Below, in pieces: positions 47,560 to 59,343 of a DNA stretch of 64,000 bases. The notes under the pieces are model-generated. The model did not search any database, was not told the origin of the DNA, and saw nothing but the letters and a program-made list of their open reading frames with translations. This DNA is from Lasiosphaeria ovina. Its lineage: Eukaryota; Ascomycota; Sordariomycetes; Sordariales; Lasiosphaeriaceae. Position 1 is the first letter of the stretch; each line of letters opens with the position of its first letter. The stretch lies in the NCBI GenBank assembly GCA_033439765.1, contig JAULSN010000001.1, positions 3,162,001 through 3,226,000 of the forward strand, written 5' to 3'. Position numbers and translations under genes: made by a program.

Positions 47560-49116
47560 ATGGCGCCACGCATCATCATCCAAGAGCACCCCCCAACAAC
47601 CACTGCCGCAGAAGGAGAAGTCTCGGCTGCCGCAGATGCCAACAGGTCCCTCCAGGACCGCCTGCGGCAGCACATCCCGCACTCGCTCGCGCTGCTGCGG
47701 CGGCTGCAGTTCGCCGGCAAGTTCGCCGGCACGTCGCCGGCCACGGCGCGCGTGCTGCAGGCCTACTACTCTTCTACTTCTCCAGAAGACAGCAGCAGCG
47801 AAGGCCCCTTCGCCGCCGCCTACGTCGACCTCTCGCGCGGGCCCGAGACCGAGTGCTGGCTGTACAGCTCGCTCGAGGACAGCTGCGCGTCGGCCGCGCA
47901 CACGACCGATGATGAACGCACGCGCCTGACGACGAGCTGCGCGGCCGCCGACGGCGATGCGGCTGCCGCCATGGACCTCGTCGTCGCGCTGCTGCGGCGC
48001 GTCCGCCGCCTCGAGGCCGAGCAGTGGGACCAAGGCCTGCTTGCCTCCCGGGGGGGTGGCAGTGGTGCCAGGGGCCACTCCCGCGGCGGCGTTGTGGTCG
48101 GCGCACTGAACGAGGCCGTCCGCGCCAGGCTTGGCGAGAGGGGCGTGCTGATGGGCAGCACCATCGCGGTCCCGCGCGGCATGGACTGGGACTGGTGTGC
48201 CAAGTGGTTGTTTCGACTGGACGCGCTGCCGGGGGGTGATGGTGATTTGCTTGCGAGTGTTGGCGGTGGTGCAGGCGGCGAGATGGAGAAGATGCGCTGG
48301 GATACCGCGCGGCGCGAGGACCTCGATGTCATTCTCTCGAGGACGATAATTCCTTATTCTCCGTGAGTTGAAATACTTTTTGGTCTTGTCTTTTTCTTTA
48401 TGTAACCTCGCCCCCTTTTTGGCAAACTTTTATTTTTCCCCTTTCGAACCACTTCCCCAGAACCCCCTGGAAAAGTGAGTTATGGTATCCTCCAGCTCTC
48501 ACCCCGAAATAACAACTGGCAACTTGCATCTGCTGACGCACCTTCAGAGCGACGCTCCTTACACTGCCAAACACGGTCGTCAGGCTAGATGACGGAACGC
48601 CCATTGCGTGGGCCTTCCTGGGTTAGACCTTCCCCCCGCCCTTGGATCTGACAACTCCCCTCTTAACGTTGACCGCCGACATGCAGGGCTTGACGGGACG
48701 ACGAAAACGCTCCACGTAGAGGTTAGCAGCAGAGAGATCCCGAGCTGAGCGCTGCCCCAGCTCAACTAACTGTTTTTGCCCTCGCAGGAACCTTACCGCC
48801 GCCGGGGCCTGGCCAAGGCCGTGGCAGTCAATCTCATGCGCGCCCATCTCCAGGACTACGGCGACGACGGCTGGGGCGGCGCCGACGTGTCCGTCGCCAA
48901 CCTCAAGAGCCAGGCGGTCTGCAAGAGTATTGGCGGAACGCTGGGATGGGTGCTATCCTGGTAAGTCCTGTCTAACTTTCCGAAGGGGAGAAACCGGGCA
49001 GGGTGTGGTGACATGCCGGTCCTGTCCCGTCCGTGTTGTGAGCGGGAAGGCAAGTTAACTTTGTGTTCTTTCCCAGGGTATTCATTGATCTTTCCAGCGT
49101 CGGAGACCCTCTGTAA
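47560..49116 (+). CDS. GNAT-family N-acetyltransferase (FR47-like), 378 aa
   Basis: Predicted acetyl-CoA-dependent acetyltransferase of unknown substrate. Six exons: 47560-48362, 48461-48474 (14 nt), 48550-48621, 48687-48721, 48788-48960 and 49077-49116. All phases close. The N-terminal 265 residues are variable and Ala-rich (LLRRLQFAGKFAG, LNEAVRARLGERGVLMGSTI). The C-terminal GNAT core shows the strand VRLDDGTPIAWAFLG, then LDGTTKTLHVE, then the acetyl-CoA-binding motif EPYRRRGLAKAVAVNLM (R-R-x-G-x-A), and ends in NLKSQAVCKSIG and WVFIDLSS. Two donors are GTTAGA and GTTAGC, weaker than consensus. The microexon encodes TPWK and is needed to keep frame. The exact acceptor of exon 3 (CAGAG|CG) is the least certain point. 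Confidence 0.78.
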
Positions 49117-50690
49117 CGAGGCGTTACCACAATGGATGCCTGTTTTATATTGCAGTTAAGTCCTGCAACGGTCAGGATTGTCAATAACAACCTAGGATTC
49201 TCCCTCAAGATGAAGGGGCGGAACGGAATGGTAATACGATGCGGTGACTGGTGACTGGAGGATTCAGTAGACTGTCAAAACATCATAGATGGAGATGTTT
49301 TACGCAGTCCATACCCTTTGGATTGGGTTACCTATTTTCGTTGTGAAAATATGCCGACTTTATACGCTTCTTTTCACCGTGATGTTGTTTGTGTGTGTCG
49401 CGACCCTCCAACCATAACGGCTCGCACAGAGAAGATGAATAATAACGCATATCATCGTTAAAGCTACGGTCGTTAATGTGGGTTTAACTCGCCAAGATAT
49501 GAAGCCATTCCCGGTTCCGGATGCAGCAGCCAACCACTCGGCCAGTCATCAAAAAATCGATTCAATGCAAATGGTTCCATCTCAACAGAAGCCCGGAAAT
49601 GCAGAGGCGCCGGGTCTAGCCGACGCTATACCAATGTGAGGCCAGTTTCGTCCTGGAACGGCAAAGATAATCTCCGAATGGAGCCGGGTAAGGCTGAGAT
49701 TGAAGAAAGTGAAGGCGCTAGCAGATCGATCTTGTCATTAAGGATGGCTTCTTCACTGGTCGCCAGCCAGTCAAGAGCCGTGTATTATGTTTGGAATGAT
49801 GGTCATTGATAATCAATGGGTTAAGGATCGGGACAGGTCCTGCTCGTCGAGAGGTGGGATGTTGGAAGACTAAAGTCAATTACAATCCAATCCCTAACTG
49901 TTTGTTAGCGGGGAACATTCCAAGATTTGAAAGGCCTTAATACCTTACAGCTCGCCTTAAATGTTTTCGCTGAGTGAGACAATAGCTATAATTTTTTATT
50001 TTTTTTAGAATCTTAGAGGCCTTTCTCTCTCCCTGAAATGCTTATAAAGTCTTGTCCTAGCTGGCTAGTGTATTTGCGTGGTCTTTACGGGTATTCGTAC
50101 CACATTAACAAATAATTTGGACGTGCAATCGATAAGGGGTTGGTGGGGGAGAACCGATGCCCACTACAGGCTGCAGGGCCTAACATTGCCAGCCCGCCCC
50201 CAGCTGGCGGCCGAGGATGAGGGGCTCGAAATTTAGCGCGCAGGCCCGGTGCGTCGTGAGGGCCGATTTGTTTACACTCACTTTGCTTCTCCATCCACTC
50301 GTCAACCCGCCAACTTTACCTCGACATCGTCAACCTGCTGCGCTCTCCACTTCTGCGCCGATCCCGTTCGCTCCATAGCACCATCGTCGATCCCGTCGTA
50401 TCTCCGCATCGCAATTTTTTGGCCCTCCTGCTGCCAAATTCGCCAGATCCCCCCCACACACTCGACGCTCTGAACTTTTCACCCCACGTGCCTCTACCCT
50501 CCGCGAGCGTGTCATCGACCGGGACGCGTAGCTACCTTGCCAACCCTCCCGCAACAGCCTCGCCAGTCGCCTCCACGTCGTATTCTTATTCTTCGCTCGG
50601 GTGAATTGGCTACTTCCCGCATTGTCTGCGCACCCCGCATTCTGTCTCGCGTCCAAAAGCGTCAAAGTTTTGCCGCTGTGCTTGAACAAG
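49117..50690. other. Intergenic region with MITE copy 2
   Basis: No gene seen. The left half is unremarkable AT-rich sequence, the MITE lies at 49881-50126, and the right half is the CT-rich promoter/leader of cks1. Confidence 0.6.
49881..50126. mobile_element. MITE, copy 2 (decayed, inverted relative to copy 1)
   Basis: Aligns along its whole length with the reverse complement of 45003-45252. The left end TACAATCCAATCCCT matches TACACTCCAATCCCT with one change. Internal blocks GGCCTT, CTCGCC, AATAGCTAT and TAGAGG(C/T)CT keep their order and spacing. The right end GTACCACATTAACA matches GTACCACGCCAACA, where GCC has become ATT. Many differences are transitions, as after repeat-induced point mutation. 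Overall identity is roughly two-thirds by eye. Confidence 0.75.
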
Positions 50691-51236
50691 ATGGCGAGCT
50701 TTGATGAGATGGGCATTGACACCAGCCGCCGCAATGCGAGCCCGCGGCAGCTCACCGATGCAGAGCGTGCGCGCCTGGACGAGTTCACCGACGCGATCCA
50801 CTACTCAACGCGGTATGTTCTTCCGTTCTGCCCCCTTCCAGGTAGCTCGCATGCTAACGCCCCGTCGCCACCAGGTATTCCGACGACGAATACGAGTACC
50901 GCCACGTCCAGCTGCCCAAGGCTATGCTGAAGGCTATCCCAGCAGAGTACCACGACAAGTCCAAGGGCACGCTGAAGCTTCTCTGGGAGGACGAGTGGCG
51001 AGCTATGGGCATCACACAGGTATGAAATCTTCTCGCGGGACCCGGCAGGCTTGGCGATTGCAAACTGACAAAATTTTCAAATCTGAAGAGTCTTGGCTGG
51101 GAACACTACGAGGTCCATGAGCCAGAGCCGCATATTCTGCTTTTCAAGTAAGCAAACACCCCTTCTCCTCCCCAAAGTCTACAACTAACAAGGTTGGTCC
51201 AGGCGTCCCTTAAACTACCAGCCCCCGGCGCAGTGA
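50691..51236 (+). CDS. cks1: Cks1/Suc1 cyclin-dependent kinase regulatory subunit
   Basis: Small adaptor that binds CDK and phosphorylated substrates, promoting multisite phosphorylation and SCF recognition. Four exons: 50691-50812, 50875-51019, 51089-51147 and 51203-51236, all phases closing to 119 aa. The core runs from [16 protein letters not shown] through [40 protein letters not shown] sequence to RPLNYQ. It carries the conserved HxPEPH hinge/strand-exchange segment and the phosphate-binding Arg/Trp residues. The N terminus has a 25-residue fungal extension. The start context is AACAAGATGG. Nothing is unusual about the gene. Confidence 0.96.
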
Positions 51237-53412
51237 ATTGGGAGGCCGAATTGGGGGCGTTAGTGAGAAGATGGAGTTTTTTATTTTTTGAGGGAAAGGG
51301 TGGACTGCGCCATATCTTGCATTACCACAAACCGCCGACTGCATAGCGATTCTCACCGTTTCTGTATGGGTATACACAGATGCGACAACGATATTGGAAG
51401 GGAGGGAGGATAAAAGTTTTGTCGCGTTACCGAAGATCTCCCCGTCGCATTTTCTCAGACTTCTCGACTCGATTATTGGGGCAACCCGGAATCCCACGCG
51501 CGCGCATACATTCACACGAAAAACACCTTCCCCCTATTGCGATGGCGGCGTGGGCCCACCTGGCCCGGGAATAACATAACGACGGGACCCTTAACACAGC
51601 ATAAAGGGATAGGGTGTGACGAGAAGTGCAGTGTGTGGAACATCTTGAGCAGGCTACCCAAAATTTAGGCTCTGGTAGGGCTGTCTAGTCTGTTGTTGAA
51701 GTTATTGCCGCCAGGAGGGAAAGTGCATTTATTTGCACGTTGGTGTAGGTAGGTAGGTAAGCAGGCAGAGACGACCTACTCACCCCATTGACCTGGCATG
51801 AGGGTCGCGGGTTGTGAAGTAATGAAATTTGATGAAGAAATACCGCCGCAAAGACAGAGTTTGAGTCTGCCACTGAGGGGCGGTGTCAATAGACCTTACG
51901 GATAACCTTCAAGCTGTCTTGGATTTATTTGCTTGGCTTGGATCATCTCACGACTTGGTATCAACACTTGGCAACAACCACTATCTAATGAGGGGGTCGA
52001 GCGTTGAGAGTTGAGAGTTAATGAGCTTGTTGAGCAAAGAAGACTTAAACTCCGTGACGTGGAATCACCACATGTTTCCGTGTCAAGGAGTGCTGGTGGC
52101 ATTAACCTCAAGAAGATACGGAGTACTTAAGGTACTGGACGCCTTGATTGGGCCTACCGTCATGCACGACGACATCACACGGCAAAGAATCTAGAAATGT
52201 TCGACGAACCAAGCCCCATTGCATGAAGCGGCAGCCGATCCTCTAGCCACTCTTTTGGCATCCCCTCTCACCTGTGGGGGTGCCGTGGGAGGCTTGCATT
52301 CCGCCCGCGAAAGCCACGTTGTCACTTCTGACGAGGCGAATCAGTTACAAGCCCGCTAAGACATGCCATACAGACAGTTACCGATTCACTGCCCGACCCG
52401 ATTAATGAACGCCGAGTCGAGATTCATATGCATGTGCATGGGGTTTTTTTCCGGGGCCACAAGGAGACCGCAGAAAGGTGTCGGGGCAATTGAGATTTAT
52501 TGATTTGAAAGCAAGCAGGTTCCGGCATGGTCGCCCGTTCGGCAATTCGACATCTGCTGATTTTCTTTTGGACACATTTCACTACCAAGCAAAAATCGCC
52601 TCACAGTAAGCCACAACAGCCCACTTAAACGCTTCCAAAACCACCCCCCATGAGATCCCTTCCCTTGGGGATAGGCCCGACGTCAGTCATCAAGACAGTA
52701 AGGTAACCTACCTGACCGGGCCACTGCCTGCCTCGCCCTCGATAGAAATAAAAGGATCAGCAGCCGCTTACGGTACACCCCGGAAGGACCGGCCGCTTTC
52801 TCTTTCAAACCCGAGGCCACGTTTATTCTTTATTGTCATATCATACGGGCTTACCCCCTTGTTTTGTTTCTCTTTCTCTTTCCTCTATTCAGGAGACGCC
52901 ACAGTGAAGCTCAATCTCCCTTATTCGCTGTCCTTTTGCCCCTCGGCCCGCCTTTTTTTGTTAGGTTGCTAAATAAGCGTGCCTGCCCTGCCGCATCTCA
53001 ACGTCAATCGGCTCGATAAGATAACAACATCCCTCCCCATCGAACGCCCGCCCGCCGCCCACTTCCCCGTCCCACACGTTAAACTTCCTTGCCGCAAATG
53101 ACGATTGCCCGCCGCTGGCATTGAACACCTCCCGCGCCTCTGGGGGACCTTTTTCTGGGGGACAATTGCGACGCTGTTTCAGACCCGGTCTCGGGAAGAC
53201 AGCCCGGCGGCCCCTACCCTGACGCAGCCCTGACACGGCGCATTCCTAAAAAGATCAAGCCACCTACCTTGGCCTTGAACTTGGGCTTTGATAATCAACT
53301 TTATTTTTTGTCGAACATCGTGTTTTCTAGCGGTCGAAAGAAAGGGGCTACGTGTCTGAGAGGCCGGCAAACAGCCCATCGTTGCGTGCGTGCTCGCAAT
53401 CCGACGGCAGCC
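51237..53412. other. Intergenic, no gene seen
   Basis: 2.2 kb between cks1 and ero1, both on the plus strand. It has a TAGG repeat at about 51748-51760 and a CT-rich tract at 52850-52890. Short frames on both strands look random. Confidence 0.55.
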
Positions 53413-55511
53413 ATGAAGTCGGCCGCTCGCCTCTTTTACTTGTCCGTCTTCGCACTCTGGAGTCCCCAGGTCCAATGCCTCACACAAGACACCACTCAAG
53501 ATGCTTGCGCGGTATGCTTTTATGATTAATTTTGTTGCCTCCATTGCTGCTGCGGCTGCGGCTGCTGCATCGTCGTCCGTCGGCTGCCTGGAACCTCGCA
53601 GTGCGCCAGCGGCAGGCTCAAGAGCACCACAGCCAGCGTTTCGTATCGTGCTCTCTTCTAATAGATCTTCCTTTCAGATATCGCCCAAGGCAATAGTCAG
53701 CGATGCCTGCGCATCGTATTCGACGCTCGAGCGGTTAAACCGCAACGTCAAGCCGGCTCTTGACGAGCTGACGCAGACGACGGATTTCTTTTCGTACTAC
53801 CGACTCAACCTCTTCAATAAGAAGTGTCCGTTTTGGAACGACGAGGATGGCATGTGCGGCAACATTGCCTGCGCCGTCGAGACGCTCGACAGCGAGAAGG
53901 ACATCCCCGAGATATGGCGGGCTAGCGAACTCGGCAAGCTCGAAGGTCCGAGGGCTAAGCACCCCGGCAAGACGGCGCAGAGAGAGCGGCCCCAGAGACC
54001 ATTGCAGGGGAAGCTGGGAGACAACGTCGGCGAGAGCTGCGTGGTCGAGTACGACGACGAATGCGACGACCGCGACTACTGCGTGCCCGAGGACGAGAGT
54101 GCCAGTTCCAAGGGAGACTACGTGAGCTTGCTGCGCAACCCGGAGCGCTACACAGGCTACGCCGGCGCCGGCGCCAAGCAGGTCTGGGACGCGGTATACC
54201 GGGAGAACTGCTTCCAGAAGAGCTCGTTCCCGCACTCGGCGTCGCTGGGCAAGGTTCCGACGCCAAAGGGTCCGGCTGCTATGGACTTCAAGGCCGTCAT
54301 TGAGGCCGCCGGGCGGCAGCAGGCTCTCGAGGAGCAGCGCCAGCACAACCCGCTGACGCCCTTCGTGGCTAAGACGGGCTTGGAGCACGAGGACGAATGC
54401 CTTGAGAAGCGCGTCTTCTACCGGGTCATGTCGGGCATGCACGCCAGCATCTCGACGCACCTGTGCTGGGACTTTTTGAACCAGACCACGGGCCAGTGGC
54501 AGCCCAACGTGGGCTGTTACATGGCCCGCCTGCACCAGTTCCCCGACCGCATCAGCAACCTGTACTTCAACTACGCTCTCCTCACGCGCGCCATCGCCAA
54601 GCTCGGGCCCTACCTCGCTGCCCACGGCGACTACACCTTTTGCACGGGCGATGCGGACGAGGACGCGGCGACGCGGGCCAAGGTGCTGGCCGTGACCAAC
54701 AAGGCGGCGAGCGTGCCGCAGATCTTTGACGAGAGCCTTATGTTCAAGAACGGCGAGGGCCCATCGCTCAAGGAGGACTTCCGCAACCGGTTCCGCAATG
54801 TCAGCCGGCTGATGGACTGCGTCGGCTGCGACAAGTGCCGCCTCTGGGGCAAGCTGCAGACGGCCGGCTACGGCGCCGCGCTCAAGGTGCTGTTCGAGTT
54901 CGACAACAGCGCCGACAAGCCCGACGTCGTGCTGCCCGTGCTCCAGCGCACGGAGCTCGTCGCCCTCTTCAACACGTACGCGCGCCTGAGCGGCAGCCTG
55001 GCGGCCATCCAGCAGTTCCGGGCCATGGTCGAGCAGTCCGAGGCCGCCGCCAACTTCGACGAGCGCATCAAGGAGGCCGAGAGGATCAATGTCATTCCGG
55101 ACCGAGCAAAGAAGCCCCGCCACGTGATTGTGCCGCCCGTGTCTGCGCCGACGGAAGCCGCCGTCGATGACGAATTTGACGAATTTCTCGATGATGACGA
55201 CGTGCCAGAGTTTCAGCAAAACACCACACTCAAAGACGAGTTTAACCAGGAGTTGGAGCTGGTCATGAGGGCTTTGAGAGCTGTGCTCAGGAGCTGGATG
55301 TCGTTTCCACGGACATTGTGAGTTTTTCTTTCGGCTCTCCCTTTCCACAATTCCGGGGGGGATTATGACTCAATTTCTCGTGCTGACTGTCTGCGTCTCC
55401 AGCTTCGACATCATCACCTCGGAACTGCTCCGGGTGTGGCAGGGCTTCATCGGCCTTCCCGTCCAGCCCCGGTCGTGGAAGTTCCAAAGGCCTAGCATGG
55501 ACGAGCTATGA
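53413..55511 (+). CDS. ero1: ER oxidoreductin Ero1
   Basis: FAD-dependent thiol oxidase that re-oxidises protein disulfide isomerase in the ER lumen, passing electrons to oxygen. Exons 53413-53511, 53678-55317 and 55403-55511 give 615 aa. Residues 1-22 form a signal peptide (hydrophobic FYLSVFALW, then cleavage near VQC). The shuttle cysteines are C93 and C98 (MCGNIAC), with C83 upstream, spaced like yeast C90/C100/C105. The active-site CxxCxxC is at C414/C417/C420 (DCVGCDKC). FAD-site sequence includes the stretch around SGMHASIS and TGQW. An acidic segment (residues about 550-570) precedes the tail. The protein ends SMDEL, resembling an HDEL-type ER-retrieval signal. Both introns have good consensus sites. 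Confidence 0.96.
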
Positions 55512-56234
55512 AATAAAGAGGAAACGAAAATCGAATTCTTTGCGGTGCTTGCTTTGCCAAGGTACTCACTCGCCAATTGAGTTATAACTTTCTGAAGCAT
55601 TATTCTTTTGTTCCATGGTCACACAACTGCATTGCATTGTCTGGTTTATGGGCGGGCGAAGCGTTTTCTCTTTTTGCTGCAAGAACAAAGGTCGTACAGA
55701 CACGAGAAGTCTGTGTGTGTGTGGGCGTGTCTGCAAAAATATCGGGTGCTCTGGCGTTTCCAGGTGTGTTTTTCACCAGCTTGTTCTCTCTTACCTGTCG
55801 ACGATGGCCATCAGCGATGGCAATGAAAGAGACGAGGAAGATAAACAAAAGTCTCGTCTTGCCAAGTATATAAGTATACCTATATAGTATCGAGTAGTGT
55901 CAATAGCGTGTATATAAAAGTATCAAAGTACCTCGCGTTCGAGGTGTTGACAGTCAACGTCAGTTTGCTTACGACCACGTCTTTGTTAAGGAATAGGAAA
56001 CCAGTGTGGTGATTGTTGTAATTGATTAATTAAAACCCTTGGTATTGGTATCGAGTATTAAACCCCCATGCAGAGTAAAGGCTTCAGACTACAGACTACG
56101 CAGCTTCAGTGGAGAGAAGAACGGCCGTTAGGTTTCTGCTAGCCAGCCATGCACCTATCACTGTATCTCATAACTGACTCGTGAGAAACCCCGTTTACCA
56201 AAAGCTACCTACCTAGATAACTTAGGTACGGTAC
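55512..56234. other. Convergent intergenic spacer
   Basis: 723 bp between the convergent ero1 and usb1 stop codons. AT-rich 3' UTR-like sequence with AAATAAAG just after the ero1 stop (possible poly(A) signal). A CCTACCTAGATAACTTAGGTA imperfect palindrome lies close to the usb1 3' end. No gene seen. Confidence 0.55.
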
Positions 56235-57437
56235 TCAGAGACCCAAGAGACTCCGCGCCGGCCTGTTGCTGCTGCCGCCGCCGGCACCATGCCAGCCGCC
56301 GGCACCGCGCTCAAACAGCGGGACGTACGTGACGACGTTGCCGATCTTGGCCTTGATCCCGTCGACGCGGATCACGAGAGGCTGTATTGCTGCTGATTGC
56401 TGCAGTTCCTCGAACACGGCCGCCGTCAGCTGCTCCAGCTCGGCCGTCGGCGGCGCAAACGTCCACGCGATCGACACGTGGAATGCCCTGCCAAGCGCCG
56501 CCGCCGCGGACTTTTCTTCTTCGGCTCCGTGGTCGCTCTGTACCTCTTCACTGCCGCCGCCGCCGGCCCACTGGTACAGCTCGGGCTGGCTAAAGTGGCG
56601 CGCTACGCCGTTGCAGCGCCGCAGCAGGGTTGTGAGCTCTGGGTTCGGGTTGTTCTTCGGTGATGCTGTAGGGGGGCTGGCGGCGTCGCTCTCGCTCTGC
56701 ACGCGCAGCACCAGGAACGAGCGGCCGGACTCGCTGGTGCGATGCCACTCGACGCCGAGGCACCGCAGCGCGAAGGGCGCCACGCCGCTGCCGGCGACGG
56801 CGGCGCGCACGCGCTCCAGGAAGCCGTCCTTGTCGGACGTCGCCAGCGCCAGCGGCCGCGACAGGCTGATGTGCAGCGGCTGCGGCGCGCCCAGGTCGCT
56901 CGTGAGGAAACTGCTGATGGCGATGGGAGGCGCTCTTTCGTCCCCTCCTGTTCTTGGGAGGATGGCGGCGGTTACGCGCTCCTGCAGGGCGGCTAGCAGC
57001 GCCGCCAGCGCCGCCTGCGTCGGCGCCGCAGGGTGCCACTCGGCGTACAGGTGGCTCGGCCAGTTGCCGACCACGTGGGGGTTCTGCCGCGAGCGGCCCT
57101 GGTGCAGGCTCGGATCGTCGCGCGTGCTCGTCCGCACCGTGGAAGCGTATAGGTCGTGGAAGGCTGCCGGGAGCGGAGGCAGGCTGCTGCTTGCCGAGGC
57201 AGCATCAGAGGCATCAGATGACGCGCCAGCCCCAGCCGCGGCGAGCCTGGGCTTTTTCGCCGACGGATTCACAGCCTCGCCCTGCTTTCGCTTTCCTCGG
57301 TCGTCGCGAGATTCCCGAGTGTGCCGCGGAGACGCATACGCATCGTGGCCTTTGGCGTTGTCGGCCGTGTTTGGGCCGACGCCGACGCCGTCGTCGTCAT
57401 CGTCTGAAGAATCTGACGAGTAGTCGACCAAGGCCAT
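56235..57437 (-). CDS. usb1: Usb1-type U6 snRNA 3' phosphodiesterase
   Basis: Trims the 3' oligo(U) tail of U6 snRNA and leaves a protective end, a step needed for stable spliceosomal U6. Single exon, 400 aa. Acidic N terminus (SSDSSDDDDDG) and a basic linker with KRKQ/KKPRL likely to be a nuclear localisation signal. The two HxS motifs of the 2H phosphodiesterase fold are LHISLSRP (His about 189) and FHVSIAWTF (His about 320), with the usual spacing of roughly 130 residues. NWPSHLYAEWHP marks the start of the fold. C-terminal VDGIKAKIGNVVTYVPL matches the family end. A Gly/Ser-rich tail follows. Divergent from pal1. Confidence 0.93.
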   Translation of the reverse strand: MALVDYSSDSSDDDDDGVGVGPNTADNAKGHDAYASPRHTRESRDDRGKRKQGEAVNPSAKKPRLAAAGAGASSDASDAASASSSLPPLPAAFHDLYASTVRTSTRDDPSLHQGRSRQNPHVVGNWPSHLYAEWHPAAPTQAALAALLAALQERVTAAILPRTGGDERAPPIAISSFLTSDLGAPQPLHISLSRPLALATSDKDGFLERVRAAVAGSGVAPFALRCLGVEWHRTSESGRSFLVLRVQSESDAASPPTASPKNNPNPELTTLLRRCNGVARHFSQPELYQWAGGGGSEEVQSDHGAEEEKSAAAALGRAFHVSIAWTFAPPTAELEQLTAAVFEELQQSAAIQPLVIRVDGIKAKIGNVVTYVPLFERGAGGWHGAGGGSSNRPARSLLGL

Positions 57438-59343
57438 GGGCCGTTTCTTGGTGGTGGTGGTGTTATTACTACTGCCACTGCGTAAGGCGCTTCAAAAGGT
57501 TAAAAGAAAACCGACCGGTTAGTTAGCTGATTCGGCGTTCGTAGCTTCGTACATACACAACGCAGCTTGACGCGCCAGTCGAGGGCCCGGGAGCGCTGCT
57601 CGAGGCAGACCCGATTGTAGAGGGGCCGACCAACCCGATAGGCATCTCAAGGTATTAGAGTTGCCGTTTGTGTTTTGTTTTGTTTCGTTTCGTCTCCCAT
57701 TCGTTTCTTTGCGTTTTCCTTTTTGGTCGCCCCCGCCGCGGCCCCGACCAAAAAAAACCCGAGGGACCGACCCAAAGACCGCCCTGGCCGCGCACGCCTC
57801 TTCACAATCGGGGAAAACAAGAGAGGTTCAGCTTCTCGAGTTCACAGCCCTGTCGTTAGGCCCGCGGCCGTGTTTCGACGCGGCTGCAGGAAGCACGAGC
57901 GTCACAAGCGACTCACCAGTAGTCACCACATGCGAGGCCTGGATGTCCCAGTGCGGTTGAGCCAATTGTAGCTGCTTGTGCATGTCGACCAAAATGTGGG
58001 ACGCAGGGGCGTTCTGTCCGGCGCTCCTTGGCTGGGACACTGGAAGCCACCTGGTGCCACTGCCGCTGCAGGGTCCTGTTCGGCTGTTCCTAGCGCACGC
58101 CTCGCTTCCGTTCCTGATGGCGGGGTAGGGTTACACCGTTGAAAAGGCTTTTCGGGGAGCCGGGTTTGCATGCGCAAAGCTTCTGCATCGCCCGGACCTT
58201 AAACCATGTCTAATGCCCCTCTGGGTCGAGGGCGCAATTGGTCCAGGCCTTTTGCTTTCGTTCTAGCCTCTAGGCTACTGTACTGACTAAGGACTCGTTG
58301 GGTGCCCATCGTAAGCAACGGCTGCTCCGTAAAGTACGCGTCCACCTACCTTACACGCACGTACGCACAGCGAGAATCCGTATTGGAAAACACGGAAGGT
58401 GCTACAACCAACAAGACGGAACGTGCTTCAGATGGACGAACCAAGCCGTCTTGGCCCGCCCAATCAGACACGCAGTGGATGGTCCGTCGAGCCATGCGTT
58501 CGCCGAGCACTCGATAACAGGACAGACGCGTTAATTAATAACTATGCCGAACGCTAACGCGCCAAGCATCCAAGCAACCTAATGGAAGCAGCTTGGGACT
58601 GAACTAGAGCGGTCGAGTCCTTCGTGCGTCCAGTGTGGCCTTGCCCGACTTGGCATGTTTCCTGGCGATCCAAGGCCGCCTGGCCACTTTGGGGGTGCCT
58701 TGCTGCCTCGGTGCTTGGTGTCTTGGGGGTCTTTGATGGTCTGGAAGGAAGTGCCCTCCTCGCCCTTCGCGCTCGTCGAGCACACCCTCCCCCATCCTGG
58801 TTAAATGCGTGCCAGGACGGGCTAGTAAGTGACGTCGGACCCTCGGCCGCGGGGCGTCGAGGCCGCGAAGGAAGCGGTCTACCCTAAGGTTGGGGCCCCG
58901 AACTCACACTGCAATGGGCGGTGCAAAGGTAGGTGTGTGGTATGGATGGTGTGGCGTGTGGTGTGTGGTGTGTGCCCCGCCGCCCTTTTCTCCGGATGAC
59001 CTTTCTGATCATAAGGACAAGCAATTCCTGTGCCGAGACTTTAATGCTGAGACGTTTCTTTTTTTGCTCTTTTTTACTCTCTATTACTTTTAAGCAGTGC
59101 CGGACTTTTTTATCAATAGAGCTGGATAGGATAGGAATACGCTTTCATCCCTACAATACCTTTCTCTCTCAACTTTTGACTCGGATTTCCTACCTATCAA
59201 GCGACCGAAACCCTTGTCATCCCGCCGATCCAGCCCGATCGCGCAACAGCGCCCAAAGACCCCGCTGACACCCCGCCTCACCCGCCGCCCCAGAGAGCCC
59301 TGAGCGAGAGCCGCTACCAAGAGGACCGCCAAAGGCAGCTAAT
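57438..59343. promoter_or_regulatory. Divergent intergenic region between usb1 and pal1
   Basis: 1.9 kb holding both promoters. Includes a TTCGTTTCG-rich run (57668-57700). The last 350 bp before pal1 are T/C-rich with a TATAAA-poor leader. No RNA gene or additional coding region could be supported. Confidence 0.5.

Noticed and set aside
53735..55348. 537-codon open frame on the minus strand opposite ero1
   Set aside because: Shadow of GC-rich codon use in ero1, whose motifs and splice phases are clear; the antisense product has no family features.
56266..57423. 385-codon plus-strand frame opposite usb1
   Set aside because: Antisense of a gene with both HxS motifs intact; composition is Ser/Arg/Ala noise.
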